In this document: piece after piece, positions 22,986 through 33,749 of the stretch
Layout of the letters: each line of letters opens with the position of its first letter
Position numbering within the stretch: position 1 is the stretch's first letter
Origin: Chlorocebus sabaeus
Lineage: Eukaryota > Chordata > Mammalia > Primates > Cercopithecidae
NCBI RefSeq assembly: GCF_047675955.1
Contig: NC_132928.1
Coordinates: forward strand, 44,014,889 to 44,078,888
Reading direction: 5' to 3'
DNA length: 64,000 bases
Notes under the pieces: generated by a model
The model's database searches: none
What the model saw: the letters and a program-made list of their open reading frames with translations, nothing else
What the model was told of the DNA's origin: nothing
Made by a program: the position numbers and the translations under genes

Positions 22986-23252
22986 TGGATCATGGAAAGG
23001 CACCAACGCAAAGTTGAAAAGAGGTCTCTTAGGTCTTTTCAAAGATGTCTCCAAAATTTTGGAAGCCCCTTCAATCACCTGAACTAAATCATCATACATA
23101 GAACCAGTCACATCAAACACAAAAGCCAACGTGGAGGCCCCCTCGGGAATTTCCTCAGCTCTGATCTCTGACTGGGGGCTCGCATCTTGAGCTAGGGAAG
23201 AATAAAGAAGAGCAAACAGGAATACTGTATGGACAACTTCCCTGGAAATCAT
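22985..23252 (-). CDS. HMCN1: Hemicentin-1 coding exon 1 (residues 1-89)
   Basis: Hemicentin-1 is a very large secreted extracellular-matrix protein of basement membranes and tissue linkages, built from a VWA domain, many Ig domains, thrombospondin repeats, a G2F domain and EGF modules. This exon supplies only the N-terminus. Residues 1-21 form a signal peptide (basic/polar start, then VVHTVFLFALLYSSLA, cleavage likely after Ala21). Residues 22-40 are an acidic linker. From residue 41 the VWA domain begins (TLAFVFDVTGSMYDD), with the metal-binding DxTxS motif at D47, T49 and S51. The start ATG (23252-23250) has A at -3 and is the first ATG in frame with the signal peptide. Coding stops at 22985, where CCAG|GTAAGG forms a consensus donor, splitting the next codon after its first base (phase 1). 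The remaining exons lie outside the window, beyond position 1. As I recall it, human HMCN1 has Trp at residue 4; this copy reads Arg (AGG). Identification is by protein recognition and is close to certain. Confidence 0.97.
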
Positions 23253-23310
23253 TTTCTTTTTTTTCCACTTCTTTTCCCCCTGAGCGCCTAAGCACTGTGC
23301 TTAGTCCTCC

Positions 23311-23349
23311 TCAACAACAGGCAGGGGGTTTCCTCTCAGAGTAACTCAT
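23311..23349 (-). other. Upstream ORF, 12 codons, in HMCN1 leader
   Basis: An ATG at 23349-23347 opens a frame reading MSYSERKPPACC and stops at TGA 23313-23311. This is 61 nt before the HMCN1 start codon. Being so close to the main ATG, it is almost certainly inside the mature leader. The uORF ends before the main start, so reinitiation is possible. It could lower hemicentin-1 translation; that is inference. Confidence 0.55.
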
Positions 23350-23491
23350 CAGACTCTTGGAATCTCTGAACTAGCAAAAAGTTTGGCGCTGAGAATCAGA
23401 CGGGGACAAGCACCAAACTCGAATCCCTCCAGGGGTTGGGCAGGGCAGGGATGCGGCAGCTTTTGTCTGGATGCGGCTTCCTCCTGGACGG

Positions 23492-23551
23492 CTATCTGCC
23501 CGCGGGCCCTGGACAGCCTGTGGCGGAGTGCTGGCGGCGCGCCGGGTCCAT
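23492..23551 (-). other. Upstream ORF, 19 codons, in HMCN1 leader (if transcribed)
   Basis: An ATG at 23551-23549 (context GGGGCATGG, with G at +4) opens a 19-codon frame, starting MDPARRQHSA and rich in Ala, Pro and Arg, that ends at TAG 23494-23492. It lies in the CpG-rich part. It counts only if transcription starts upstream of 23551, which the CCAAT position suggests. Confidence 0.4.
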
Positions 23552-23711
23552 GCCCCGGGGGCAACTCTGAGCCTGCGGCGCCGCGGCCGGAGTCCCGCTG
23601 CCCTCGCCGCCGCCGCTGCTCTTCGCCTGGGCCGGCGACTGAGGTTCCCAACTTTCCACTGTTTGCAGCTCACGAGCGACGAGGGGAAGCCTGTCTCGGC
23701 CTCGCCTCCTG

Positions 23712-23716
23712 ATTGG
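23712..23716 (-). promoter_or_regulatory. CCAAT box (CTGGCCAATCAGG on the gene strand)
   Basis: The plus strand reads GATTGGCCAG, giving CTGGCCAATC on the gene strand, a good NF-Y site. It sits at the upstream edge of the CpG island, about 460 bp before the ATG. NF-Y sites usually lie 60-100 bp upstream of the start, which would place transcription initiation near 23610-23655. Confidence 0.6.
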
Positions 23717-23735
23717 CCAGTTGCCGTCCTCCCTC

Positions 23736-25074
23736 CTTTGCTCTGGAGGCCCCCCTGGAGGGTGACTTTCCCCTCAACTGATTGTAGGGTCAATTCAGTG
23801 CCAGGGAAGCGCTTACAGTGTCAGCTCGGTTCCCACCGGCACCGTTCCTAACCTGCAAAACCCTAGTGTAAACAATGGCTTTCAAGAATGTGTGGCAAAG
23901 ACCCAAACCGAGGGACACTACACTAGCACAAAGGGAATTTTGTTTTTCTATCGTGTACAACGCAGCTTTGGACACTTCTTTCCTAATTCCCCACAGAAGT
24001 CAAGACGCCCCTGCCCAGCCTCCTACCTCTCAGCCCACAACTCGGCCCAGCCAGGAGGGGGAGCTGGAAAATTCTCTCAGCTGGGAGGCAGCCACACTAT
24101 GGCTCTTTGATCTCCTCAGAGACCGTGGACTGCGAGGAAGGGAGGGAGGAGAACGCTGTAGGGGCAAGACGCCCAGGAAGAGGAAAGGAGCTGATGAGGG
24201 AAATGAGAGACAAGAACTGGGTAGTCATTAATTGTAGGGGGGAATGTGAATACAGGATGGAAGCCCCGTAGAAAGGACAAGGAGGAGGGGCGGGAGAGGT
24301 GTGGGGAAAGAGTGAGACATTGCATTCATACAAAGAGAAAATTGATTGTTTAATTGTATTATGAAGATTCACATTTGCTGAGCAGTTTGAATCCTACACG
24401 CAGCATAGTAAGGCAGACTCATATCCCCGTTTCAAATTTCCTCCCCTAGAACAGTCATGTCTCAGGTCTCAGCCAAAGATCCATTAGAAAGGTGCTCCCC
24501 TCTATGGCATTTTCTTGCCAGTCAAGAAGGAAACCTCACCCTGGAAGAGAGGCCAACGTTTTTCCGTGTTGTGATTGCATGTACATTACAGTACTAATAA
24601 CGGAGATAAGAGGATAAGCAAAGAAAGTCTACCATGATCTAACGATTCTTTGTGTCACTTGAATAAAAACACATTTCCTTCCTGGAAAAGGAGTTGTTGT
24701 CCAGATCCCAGCATTTAAAGAGGGGCAAACAGGCATCCTGATTTCTGTTTGGATGTATGTTAGACCGCCCACCCGACGGGGATGCAGCCTAAGAAAGAGT
24801 CAGCTCCCACCAACCTTTTGTAGTCTACAACTATCGTCTCTTTTCAGCCCCAGCGGCTGTGGAACCCGAGTTTATGATACCGATAAGTCATGTCACTTAA
24901 AGGAAGCAGACAGGCCATTTGGGCTGAGTGGGAATATGAGAGGAAAGGGGGAAGGTACTTCCTTTCCAAGCAGTATTTAGAGAATGCTATTTGAGTCTCC
25001 CATTCTGTTGTTTATTTTAAAAGGATTTCATTCTAAGTCACTGAGACCTGAGCTATTCCAGGTGCTCAAGGGAG
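23736..25074. other. Repeat-free sequence upstream of the HMCN1 promoter
   Basis: About 1.3 kb without any recognised transposable element. It contains a GC box at 24287 and no plausible exon. Open frames here overlap GC-rich sequence and look fortuitous. Confidence 0.45.
24287..24294 (+). promoter_or_regulatory. GC box (GGGGCGGG), upstream of HMCN1
   Basis: An Sp1-type GC box stands in a purine-rich stretch about 1 kb upstream of the HMCN1 start codon. It is isolated from the CpG island, so its role is uncertain. Confidence 0.3.
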
Positions 25075-25250
25075 GCCACAGAGCCTAGTGATTAAGAGTT
25101 CTGGGTCAGATACCCTGGGTTCAAAGCCCAGCTGTGACATTTAACTGTGTGACCTTCAGAAGGTTACCAAACTTTTTCAGACCTCTGTTTACTCAATTGT
25201 AAATGGGAATAATGATAGCTTCCACCTACTAAGGATTAAATGATCTATAA
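25075..25250 (+). mobile_element. MIR SINE
   Basis: 'agagcctagtgattaagagttctgggtcagat', 'cctgggttcaaagcccagctgtgac' (a tRNA-derived B-box relic) and 'ctgtgtgaccttcagaaggttacc' are MIR in forward order. Confidence 0.85.
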
Positions 25251-25264
25251 GTGGTCCGTGTGCA

Positions 25265-26379
25265 CTTGAAAAGAATGCTATTGGGTGGAATGTTCTGTAA
25301 ATGTTAATTAGGTCTAGTTGTTTAATAATGTTCCAATCTTCTATATCCTTAGTGATTTCTGCCTATTTGTTCTGTCAGTTGTTGAGAGTGGTATTGAAAT
25401 CTCTGATAATTGCAGATTTGTGTATTTCTTCTTGCAGTTCTATGAGTTTTGGCTCATGTATTTGAAGTTCTGTGGTTAGCTACATAAGCATTTAGGATTA
25501 TTATGTCCTCTTGATGAATTGATGGCTTTATCATTATGAAGTTGCCTTCATTGTCCCTGGTAGTATTCTTTTGTTCCAAAATATACTTTGCCTGATATTA
25601 ACACTCCAACTTTCTTTTGATTAGTGTTGCATGGTGTATCATTTTCCATCCTTTCACTTTTAACTTATTTTTTTCTTTATATTTAAAGTACATTTTAGGT
25701 AATCACCCTAAAATTGGGTCTTACTTTTTCATCCAGTCTAATAATCTCTGCCTTTTAATTTGTGTGCTTAGATGTTTTACACTCAATGCGATTATGGATA
25801 TGGTTGAGTTTAAATCTGCCATCATGATATGTGTTTTCTATTTGTCTCATCTATCCTTTGTTCCTTTTTCTTGCCTTCTTTTTGAATATTTTTTTATGAT
25901 TCCATTTTATTTCCATTGCTAGTTTATTAGCTAAGACTCTTTATTTTAGTGGTTGCTTTACAGTTTATAGTATACATATTTACCAGCCTTTCTTCATGCA
26001 GTGTTATACCATTTCATGTATAAGAACCTTAGACTAGTATACATCCATTTCTCCCCTCCTGACTTTTTTACTACTTTTGTCATCCATTTTTATTGCATAT
26101 TACTATATTTTAAATCCCATATTACATTGATTTTTTTTTTGCATAAGGAGTCAGTTATCTTTTAAAGAGATCTAAATAAGAAGAATTTAGCATATTTACC
26201 CATGTAGTTATCATTTTTTGTGCTGTTCATTTATTTGTGTAGATCCAGATTTCCAGCTGATATCATTTTCCTTCTCCCTGAGAGACTTTCTTGAATAATT
26301 CCAGTAATGCAGTTCTACTAGAGACAAATTCTTTCACTTTTGTATATTTGGAAAAGTTTTTATTTCACTTTGTTTTTCA

Positions 26380-26428
<49 letters not shown>

Positions 26429-27460
26429 AGAGTAAAGAATTCTAGGTAGACAAGTTTTTGTTTTTGTTTTAGTACTTCCATTTGTCTTCTTGCTTGTATT
26501 GTTTCCAATAAAAATAAAATCTCTATCATCTTTGTACTTACTTGTTCTATATAAACAATGTCTCTTTTCTCTTGATGTTGAGAGTTTTATTATTGTTACT
26601 GTTTTTGAGCAATTTGATTATGATGTGTATTGATGTGGCTCCCCTCATATTTCTTGTACTTCTTCCATCTGTTTTCATCAAATTTGGACATTTGAGGCCA
26701 TTATTTTTTCTGTCTTCAACCTCCTTTCCTTTAGGGGCCCCAATTACACATATATGAAGCTACTTAGAGTTCTTCCACAGTGCACTGATGCTCTGTTCGT
26801 TTTTTTTTAAATATTGTTTTCTTTTATCACTATGCTTCATTTTTTATAGTTTCCATAACTATTTCTTCAAGTTCATTAACGTTTACTTCTCCACTCTCCA
26901 ATCTGCCAATTGCCTCATCCAATATATTTTTCATCTCAGGCATTGTAGTTTTCAACTCTAGAAGTTTAATTTGGATCTTTTTTTATGTATTCCTTTTCTC
27001 CCTTTAAGTGTATAAATAGATAGAACACAGTTATAATAACTTTAATGTGTGCATTTGATCATTTTAATATCTGTGTCAGTTCTGGATCAGTTTCAATTGA
27101 TCAGTACTCCTACTTGTTATGGATTGTATTTTCTTGTCTTTTCAGGCTCATAATCCTTGACTACCTATCAGACATAGTGAATTTAACCTTGTTAGGATAA
27201 CAAGGATATCTTTGTATTCCTATCAATATGCTTGAGCTTTATTCTGGGACAGAAATAAGTTGCTTAGAAACAGTTTGATCCTTTTAGGGTTTGCTTTTAA
27301 AATTTGTTAGGTGAAACCAAAGCAGTATTCAGTCTACACCTAAGTATTTCCACTACTGAGAAAGGACCCTTCTGTATACTCTGCCAAGTACTCTATGAAT
27401 CATAGGGTTTTCTAGTCTGACTAGAGATAGTTTGAAGTGTGACCCCAGGGTACAGGCATG
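25265..27460 (-). mobile_element. Old L1 (L1M5-like), minus strand
   Basis: In reverse it shows L1M features: 'gtctagttgtttaataatgttccaatcttctatatcc', 'tgtccctggtagtattcttttgttc', 'aagaattctaggtagacaag', 'tttccataactatttcttcaagttcatt', and at its far end 'tctgccaagtactctatgaatcatagggttttctagtctgact', which I take as the L1M5 leader. A 43-T run interrupts it. Confidence 0.75.
26384..26426. repeat. Uninterrupted T homopolymer (43 bp)
   Basis: Pure T from 26384 to 26426, in the position where the L1M relic has a short T stretch before 'gcagagtaaagaattctagg'. There is no Alu beside it. Confidence 0.95.
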
Positions 27461-28209
27461 AGGGGTAGAGGTAATGAAGTAAGGAAGAAAGGATAGCCAA
27501 TATAATAGTACATTATCAAGTTGATTGCTTGTAGGTCTTTTGTAGCTTCACTACCGTCAAGTGGATGATAGCACTTAGGAATGTATTTAAAATCCACAAG
27601 GTGCCATAGTTGGGAAAGAAAAAAGGAACATCTAATACCTAAAAGGCATTTTTACGTGCATATGTATATATGTAGAAATAGACTTATATCTTCCATAATC
27701 TCAAATCCATCTCTTAAGTCTCATATATTGATGAATGTATGACTTGGGACACAGGAGGGTCTCTTATTCCTTTTCAATAAAGTTTAGTCTTATATTAAAA
27801 TGTAGCTTTCTGGGAAAAAGTAGTCCCTGGATGGAAATCTTACTTACACTTTAGAATAAATGAACCCCTGAAATTAGATTTTGACAAGCAGTCAGCTGAG
27901 AATACCAAGAATATAAATCAAGAGAACATGATTCAGTTAGGAAAAGGGCCCAGACCAGGATGAGAGTAGGAGGGGTTGGGATAAAAAACAATAGTGAAGC
28001 TTAAGTGAAAGTATTACTCAGGAATAATAATATATGAAGTGGTGAACAACAAGTATCCAATAAACTGAACTAATACAAGTAATTATTGGGTATTATCCAA
28101 TATTACCCCTTATTTGACAGATAGAGTAATTAAAATCCATAAAAATGGCATAGTTAATAACCTGAACCCTCTATTGTCTCTTAACCCCAAACTGTACTCA
28201 GTTGTTTAC
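27461..28209. other. Unassigned upstream sequence
   Basis: Nothing recognised in about 750 bp. Confidence 0.35.
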
Positions 28210-28670
28210 TTATTCATTCCTCAAGAAATTTCTGGAATACCTGTTATTTAGCCAGGGATTATACTATGTACTAGAGAGAGAAAACTCAGTCCCTGCCCTC
28301 AAGGCACTTACAGTTTTGTAGGGCTCAGCAAACAGCTTAAGAATGTCCTGAAAAATTAAACCTAGCATTCTTAGGAAGCAAATAGGGCAGGCATCTGTCT
28401 CAGGAAAGGCAAATCAGGAAAGGTGTTCCAGAAAGCATGGCATCTCAAGTAAGTGTAGAATATGTAGAAACTTACCAGGCCTCAGTTGGGGTTGGGAGTG
28501 AAGGGACATGGCCCATTTATAGAACTACAGGTAAGGTTCAAGTGTGGAGAAAGTACAAAAGGGAGCTGATTTGCATAGATCATTTGCAGCCTTGAAACCA
28601 GTTGTAAAGGCTTGGATTATATCCTAAAGACACCAAAGGACTTTAAGCTGAAGAGTAAAAGGAGTTATTC
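28210..28670 (-). mobile_element. L2 LINE 3' portion
   Basis: 'ttattcattcctcaagaaatttctggaatacc', 'ccctgccctcaaggcacttacagttttg' and 'ggcttggattatatcctaaagacaccaaagga' are reversed L2. Confidence 0.8.
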
Positions 28671-28744
28671 ATTACAAAACCACTGGATGTGTGAGAGATG
28701 GAATAAGGGAAATAAATTGGAAAAACAAAAAACAAAAATAGGAG

Positions 28745-28912
28745 TAGATTGCAATAATAATATTGATGACATTCTTCATCTAAGGAAACTGAGACTTGGA
28801 GAGTTAAGCAATTTGCCTAAATTCTATGCTAGCAAGCAGTAGAGCCAAGACTTGAACCCAAGCAATCTCACTCCAGAGCCTCTGCTGTTCACTGCTTTGC
28901 AAAGCAGCCTTC
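28745..28912 (-). mobile_element. MIR SINE
   Basis: 'ctaaggaaactgagacttggagagttaagcaatttgcctaa' and 'agagccaagacttgaacccaag' are the reversed MIR core and tRNA-related end. Confidence 0.85.
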
Positions 28913-30734
28913 TGGCTATAAGTACAAGGAGGTGAACTAAAATAATAGTAATGGATAATGCAAAGAGTGACATGAATTCAAGATCAACGTGATTTGGTAA
29001 TTTTCAGTTGCTTTTTATGAAAAGAGCTGCATAGGTAGCTCCAAAGAAGCACAAACCAAAAATACTCTTTAAAGGCTATGGGGACAGAGACAGGGAGAAA
29101 AGAGAACAGTAAAAGACCTTTTCAGTTTATCAGGAACTGATACCTATCCTTGATCTTAGAAGTCCTAAGAGGGAGGGAATGAAAGCAGAGAAGGGAGTTC
29201 CCTCTTCTAAAGTTTACATACACAATGCTGGACTTCGCAGCAACATGTAGCAGATTATGGGACATTTCTAGTTTCATGATACAATCACCAAATTATTCTC
29301 AAAAGTCTCCTAACATAGATTCTCATCATTAATGTTACATTGGATGGTAGGGATGGGGGAATGAGGCAAAGGAAAAGGTAACATTGTTTTTTTCTGTAGT
29401 CCAGCACATTTCCAATAATGTCATTGCTAAAATCCTCTCTCCAATTCAGTTTTCTCCCTTGAAATTCTTCTACCTGCTCTGGAGAAGATAAGACTGTGCT
29501 TACTGTTTAAATATTTTAAGTGATTGTTTAATTGGAAGCATTCATCACACTGGGCCTCATAAAGCCTAGTTCAGAAAAACTTTGAATTAATAAGGGTTGT
29601 GAAGATGATTGCTATAAAGCAGTATGCAAAAACACTACTTTGTTGTAAACTGCCTCCTGCAAATCACTAAATGGTTTGATGTTATTCTCAATGATCCTTC
29701 CCAAAATGTCTTGTTCTCTACGTAATGAGGCCCACCGTTATTTTATGTTTAGTATATTTCTACAGGGCAAGTAACTTGCTATTGCCATTGATTTTAAAGT
29801 ACAGTACATTTGCACCAACCATAATGGTTATACTTGGCAATTCCATGACACTTTAAAAAAAAGAAAGATTATTTGTTCTCTTTTCTCCTTTAAGAAGGCA
29901 ATAAAAGGACAGAAAGTCATCATGTTATAACTGGAAAACTAATCACATAGAATATTCTCTTATACTAATCAAGTTTAAGTCTGGAATTAGTTTATATAAA
30001 ACAGATGTTTACATTCTTATTCTCCTTTGGTACTAAAGAGAAAAAAAGCACAGAATAACTCTCATGGCATACTTTGGGGAATGTAATACTCAGTCTCTTA
30101 CTTTTTTTTAATGAAGCCAGGAAGCCTTTGGTCAGCTAGGCGAACAAGCAGAAAAGGGAAAAGTACCAAGGGCCTGGTCTTTTACTCCTTATATAGGCAA
30201 CATTTCCATCATAAAACAGGAAGTATGCTGCCTCAGAAGAGAAAACTGGCTCACAACAAATCCAAGAGGACATAGAAAACATGGGTCTGGTAGCTTATCC
30301 AAAAGGAGCCGCTCTTTAGGCTCAGCTGGGTCCCTAGTTTTCTAGGACTTGTGATTCTGATGTGTTTATCAGTTGTGGCCCTCTCTACAAGGACCTCAGC
30401 TCTCCATCCCAGCGTACATACCCCCAAATAACGATTAAGACCTTCAGGCTGTTCTCATACTACTTGAGGAAAAGTCTTGTAAACCCTAACTAAATGCTTA
30501 ATGAGGAATAGAGACTAGAACCAAAAATATCTCTGCTTCATTTTCTGAAACAAAGATAGAAGAAATTAAAATTTATTCTCAATGACCCTTCTCGAGATGT
30601 CCTCTCAAACGTCCCCATTACTCTCACAGGTAGCTGCTATCTCTATAAAGTCAGGGCCCAAGCAACTCTCACACCCAGTCTCTTCTGCTCCTTTACCCCA
30701 ATTCAAAAGCTGGAAAAAATTTTAAAGATCGTTC
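28913..30734. other. Long repeat-poor upstream stretch
   Basis: About 1.8 kb in which I recognise no transposable element, exon or RNA gene. It is 5.6-7.5 kb upstream of the HMCN1 start codon, so distal regulatory content is possible but not shown. Confidence 0.4.
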
Positions 30735-30865
30735 TTCTACTCTAGGATCTTATACAGAGAGAAAACTGAGGCCCAGAGGATGACTTGTCTAAGATCTCAC
30801 AAAAAAATTTTGAGACAGTGCAGAAGTATATTTTGAGCTTGTGATGATCACTCTTGCACCTTACC
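30735..30865 (-). mobile_element. MIR SINE fragment
   Basis: 'gagagaaaactgaggcccagaggatgacttgtctaagatctcac' is the reversed MIR core. Confidence 0.7.
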
Positions 30866-30885
30866 AGATATATATGATATATATA

Positions 30886-31171
30886 TTTTTTGATACAGAG
30901 TCTCACTCTGTTGCCCAGGCTGGAGTGCAGTGGCATTATCTTGGCTCACTGCAACCACCTCCCAGGTTCAAGTGATTCTCCTGCCTCAGCCTCCCAAGTA
31001 GCTGGGACTACAGGCGTATGCCACCATGCCCAGCTAATTTTTGTATTTTTAGTAGAGATGGGGTTTCATCATGTTGGCCAGGTCAGTCTCAAATGCCTGA
31101 CCTCAAGTAATTGGCCCACCTCAGCCTCCCAAAGTGCTGGAATTATAGGCGTGAGCTACCGCACCCAGCCT
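30886..31171 (-). mobile_element. Alu (AluS-like), minus orientation
   Basis: Complete inverted Alu from 'gatacagagtctcactctgttgcc' to 'gcgtgagctaccgcacccagcc'. The A tail is reduced to TTTTTT next to an AT-repeat. Confidence 0.9.
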
Positions 31172-31330
31172 TAAGTGCTTTATATGTATTAACGCACTAT
31201 CCCCTTTAATTCTCATTCCAAAACTATAAGATAGCTAATAGAATGATCCCCATTTCATAGAAGAGGAAATTAAAGATGAAATTAACACAAAGAGGTTAAG
31301 TCATCTGTTCAAGTTCTCACAGCTCATTCT
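31172..31330 (-). mobile_element. MIR SINE fragment
   Basis: 'aagtgctttatatgtattaacgcac', 'ccccatttcatagaagaggaaatt' and 'agaggttaagtcatctgttcaag' follow reversed MIR. It directly abuts the Alu head. Confidence 0.75.
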
Positions 31331-31639
31331 TCTCCTCTTCACTTTTATTCTCCTTCTTTTGCCTTTAGTCTACATTTTCCCTATGACTTTACAGTAAAAT
31401 TGAAAATTTTTAAACTTTGAAATACACAATTACTTTATAGTATATTGCAAACTTTCATCATTAATATGACATATACATTATAATTATATTGATCTTTTCA
31501 GGGAAAAAAAGACAGAGTTTTGGGTTCTTTTGCTTTGTGAATTATCCATGAAGCATTATTTGTTCTTGAATGAGCTTTTCCTGCTCATGAGTATTTTTCT
31601 GAGCTTTCTCTCTTATTTACAAATTTAAAGTAATTTCAT
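31331..31639. other. Unassigned upstream sequence
   Basis: AT-rich, nothing recognised. Confidence 0.35.
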
Positions 31640-31765
31640 ATTTTTCCTCCAATGCCATGAACTCCTTGGAAATAAGGACTGTGTTTTATTCATTTTTATA
31701 AACACATAGTGTTTTATTCATTTTTATACAGTAGGAATTCAATAATGTTTCTTTGATGAGTTGCT
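31640..31765 (+). mobile_element. L2 3'-end fragment with a 28-bp internal duplication
   Basis: 'gaactccttggaaataaggactgtgttttattc' and 'cagtaggaattcaataatgtttctttgatgag' are the L2 terminus. GTGTTTTATTCATTTTTATA occurs at 31681-31700 and again at 31709-31728. Confidence 0.65.
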
Positions 31766-31825
31766 AATTCATTATGATTAATAATGATAACCGTAATAAC
31801 TGCCATCTGAGTACTTTAAGCATAT

Positions 31826-31989
31826 ATATATACACACACACGTATACATACATACATATATGTTTTCAGATGCAAGATCTTGCTGTATTTCCCAGGCTGG
31901 TCTCAAACTCCTTGGCTCAAGTAACTCTTCCACCTCAGCCCCAACTCCCCCTACCCCCCGTAGCTAGGCATGCGTCTCCATGCACAACA
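31826..31989 (-). mobile_element. Alu monomer with microsatellite tail, inserted in MIR
   Basis: The Alu part (about 31862-31989: 'cttgctgtatttcccaggctggtctcaaactccttggctcaag') follows a TA/CA/TACA repeat (31826-31862) that stands where the A tail should be. The 13-bp repeat ACTTTAAGCATAT at 31813-31825 and 31990-32002 brackets the whole unit. Confidence 0.8.
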
Positions 31990-32215
31990 ACTTTAAGCAT
32001 ATTCTTAGCACGTGAGTGAACTCATGAACACATTTAATATTCATAACAACCTTGTAAGATAAGTATTCCTACAACCGTCTCAAAGATGAGCAAACTAAAC
32101 TCAGAATGACAAGCAATTTATCCAAGATCACTTCCATGGCATGTAGTACTGTCAGCCAGGAGTAAAACTCAGGTCTTGGAGGACTCTTTCTAATACACTC
32201 CATTGCCACCAGGCA
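31990..32215 (-). mobile_element. MIR SINE split by the Alu monomer
   Basis: 'catttaatattcataacaaccttgtaagataagtattcc', 'agatgagcaaactaaactcagaatgacaagcaatttatccaagatcac' is reversed MIR. Its start lies to the left of the Alu at about 31770. Confidence 0.75.
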
Positions 32216-33749
32216 AAATAATTTTATTATAGCCTAAATATGATATTCCTAGTAAAATAAATGTTCTGTAGAGAAAGGTAATCATTCTAAGTCCAAAATC
32301 ATTGTTTAAATCATTTTGTTTAGGTGAAACATCATTACTTACTTCCAGATAGGTAATGAAAGAAGTGAGGACAATTTAGCAGAATGTAGTTTTTAAAATA
32401 TCATAAAAGCTTTTTTTAAAAAACATAGTATGAAGTTGTGAATATCTAGGCACTCATCTGCTTATGAAAAGGAAACATCCATTCATGCCTATGACCAGAT
32501 TCCATTAAACATAAGGAGCTTGAAAAAGGGGCAGATCAATATTCTAACATGGATTTACTTGATGTTGAAGAATATGAAAAGATATTAGAGTACAGGTTGG
32601 GTAGTAGGTATAATCTATTATTTTTTTCTTCTTTTTCAGATCTCCTTCTCATATCTTCAAAGTAGGGATTTTCCTAGGCAAAGGCTTTAATTATACATGG
32701 TAAAATCCCAGAATTCAGAGAAGAAAAAGAATTTTGAAAATCAGAAAAACACCTACTATTCTAGACAAGTAGGAATCCATCCTAGTTTTAAGGAACAGTC
32801 ACCAATTTCTCTTCTTATCTTACATTCTAACATTCAGCAACTCTCTATAGCACAATGTTTTCCCTTATATTTCTTCTAATGCAATTTTAGCCTCTTTCTT
32901 CTTGTTCTGTTTACAGAAAAACTAGAGCTGGTCGCAATATTTCACATACTTTTTTTCCATACCAATTAATGAAAGAAGAAAAGTTTTGGCTTCAATAATA
33001 ATAAACTGTGTCCAGGCCTTCTGTCTTTACTTAAAAAATAGCTTAGTCCATTTAAATCATACTAATCAAAAGGCAGTAAATAATTCCAGGTTGCTCTGGA
33101 GAAATAGTAGAATACATCATAAACACCAGTCTTCTTTCTTTCTCTCCTTTTTATTTTCAGCCTACACTGAGTTAAAAATATCTATTTTTTTAAGTAACAA
33201 GTCCCCAGAAGGCTAGAGTGATCCTTTGGTGATGGAGTAGAATTGGTCACATCAGCATGAACTTATGTTTGACTTAATGCAGAATAACATGAGTATATAT
33301 TAATAAATACTCATAGATATATGTATATATATTAGCATACACATGTATATTCTTGCTCTGTCAGCTGAGATGGACTAAAATTAATGACATCTCAATAGCA
33401 ATGAGCACAATTAGTGCCCAAATATTGATTTTTCTTTTTACCAGCTTGACTTCAAAATACATCAAATACTGATTTCTAATGCCAATTTCCCATAAAAGAA
33501 ACCAGGATTCTTTGCAGAAATCCCTAGATTCTGAGACTGGGACAAGGAATATATAAGATGAGCATTTTATTGTGGCCGGAAATGAAGGAAATGCAAAACA
33601 TAAAAATGTAAAGCACAATGCACACAATGGTGGGATATGTTAGATACAGCTGCCAGTTAAAAGAATGCCCAGTGAACAAAGCTGTAACAATTTAAGCAAC
33701 AAAATAAATAAAATAATATTAAATTAAAACTCAAAATATAAAATAAATA
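32216..33749. other. Unassigned upstream sequence
   Basis: About 1.5 kb with no recognised element. An AT-rich TATATA-type patch lies at 33290-33350. Confidence 0.35.

Larger units (their letters stand above)
23253..23650 (-). other. HMCN1: HMCN1 5' untranslated leader (inferred extent)
   Basis: The sequence from the start codon up to about 23650 is the likely 5' UTR, since it is contiguous with exon 1, has no intervening acceptor that looks functional, and merges into the CpG-dense core. Its promoter-distal half is GC-rich and includes a short GGC run (about 23604-23617 on the gene strand). Its start-proximal half is AT-richer and purine-rich just before the ATG. The 5' limit is an inference from the CCAAT box at 23712-23716; no transcription start can be read directly. 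Two upstream ORFs lie within it. Confidence 0.6.
23383..23735. promoter_or_regulatory. CpG island covering HMCN1 promoter and leader
   Basis: CpG dinucleotides are dense here (for example CGGCGCGCCGG near 23535 and CGCCGCCGCCG near 23606), while the flanking tens of kilobases are CpG-poor outside young Alus. The location immediately upstream of HMCN1 exon 1 marks it as the promoter island. No TATA box is seen at a sensible distance, consistent with a dispersed CpG-type promoter. Confidence 0.85.

Noticed and set aside
23383..23851. Several open frames of 100-140 codons on both strands over the CpG island
   Set aside because: GC-rich DNA lacks stop codons by composition. The frames overlap one another, are Arg/Ala/Pro-rich and have no domain; the region is explained as promoter and leader.
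25108..25120. GGGTTCAAAGCCC resembling a tRNA T-arm/B box
   Set aside because: It belongs to a MIR, a tRNA-derived SINE, with no acceptor or anticodon arms.
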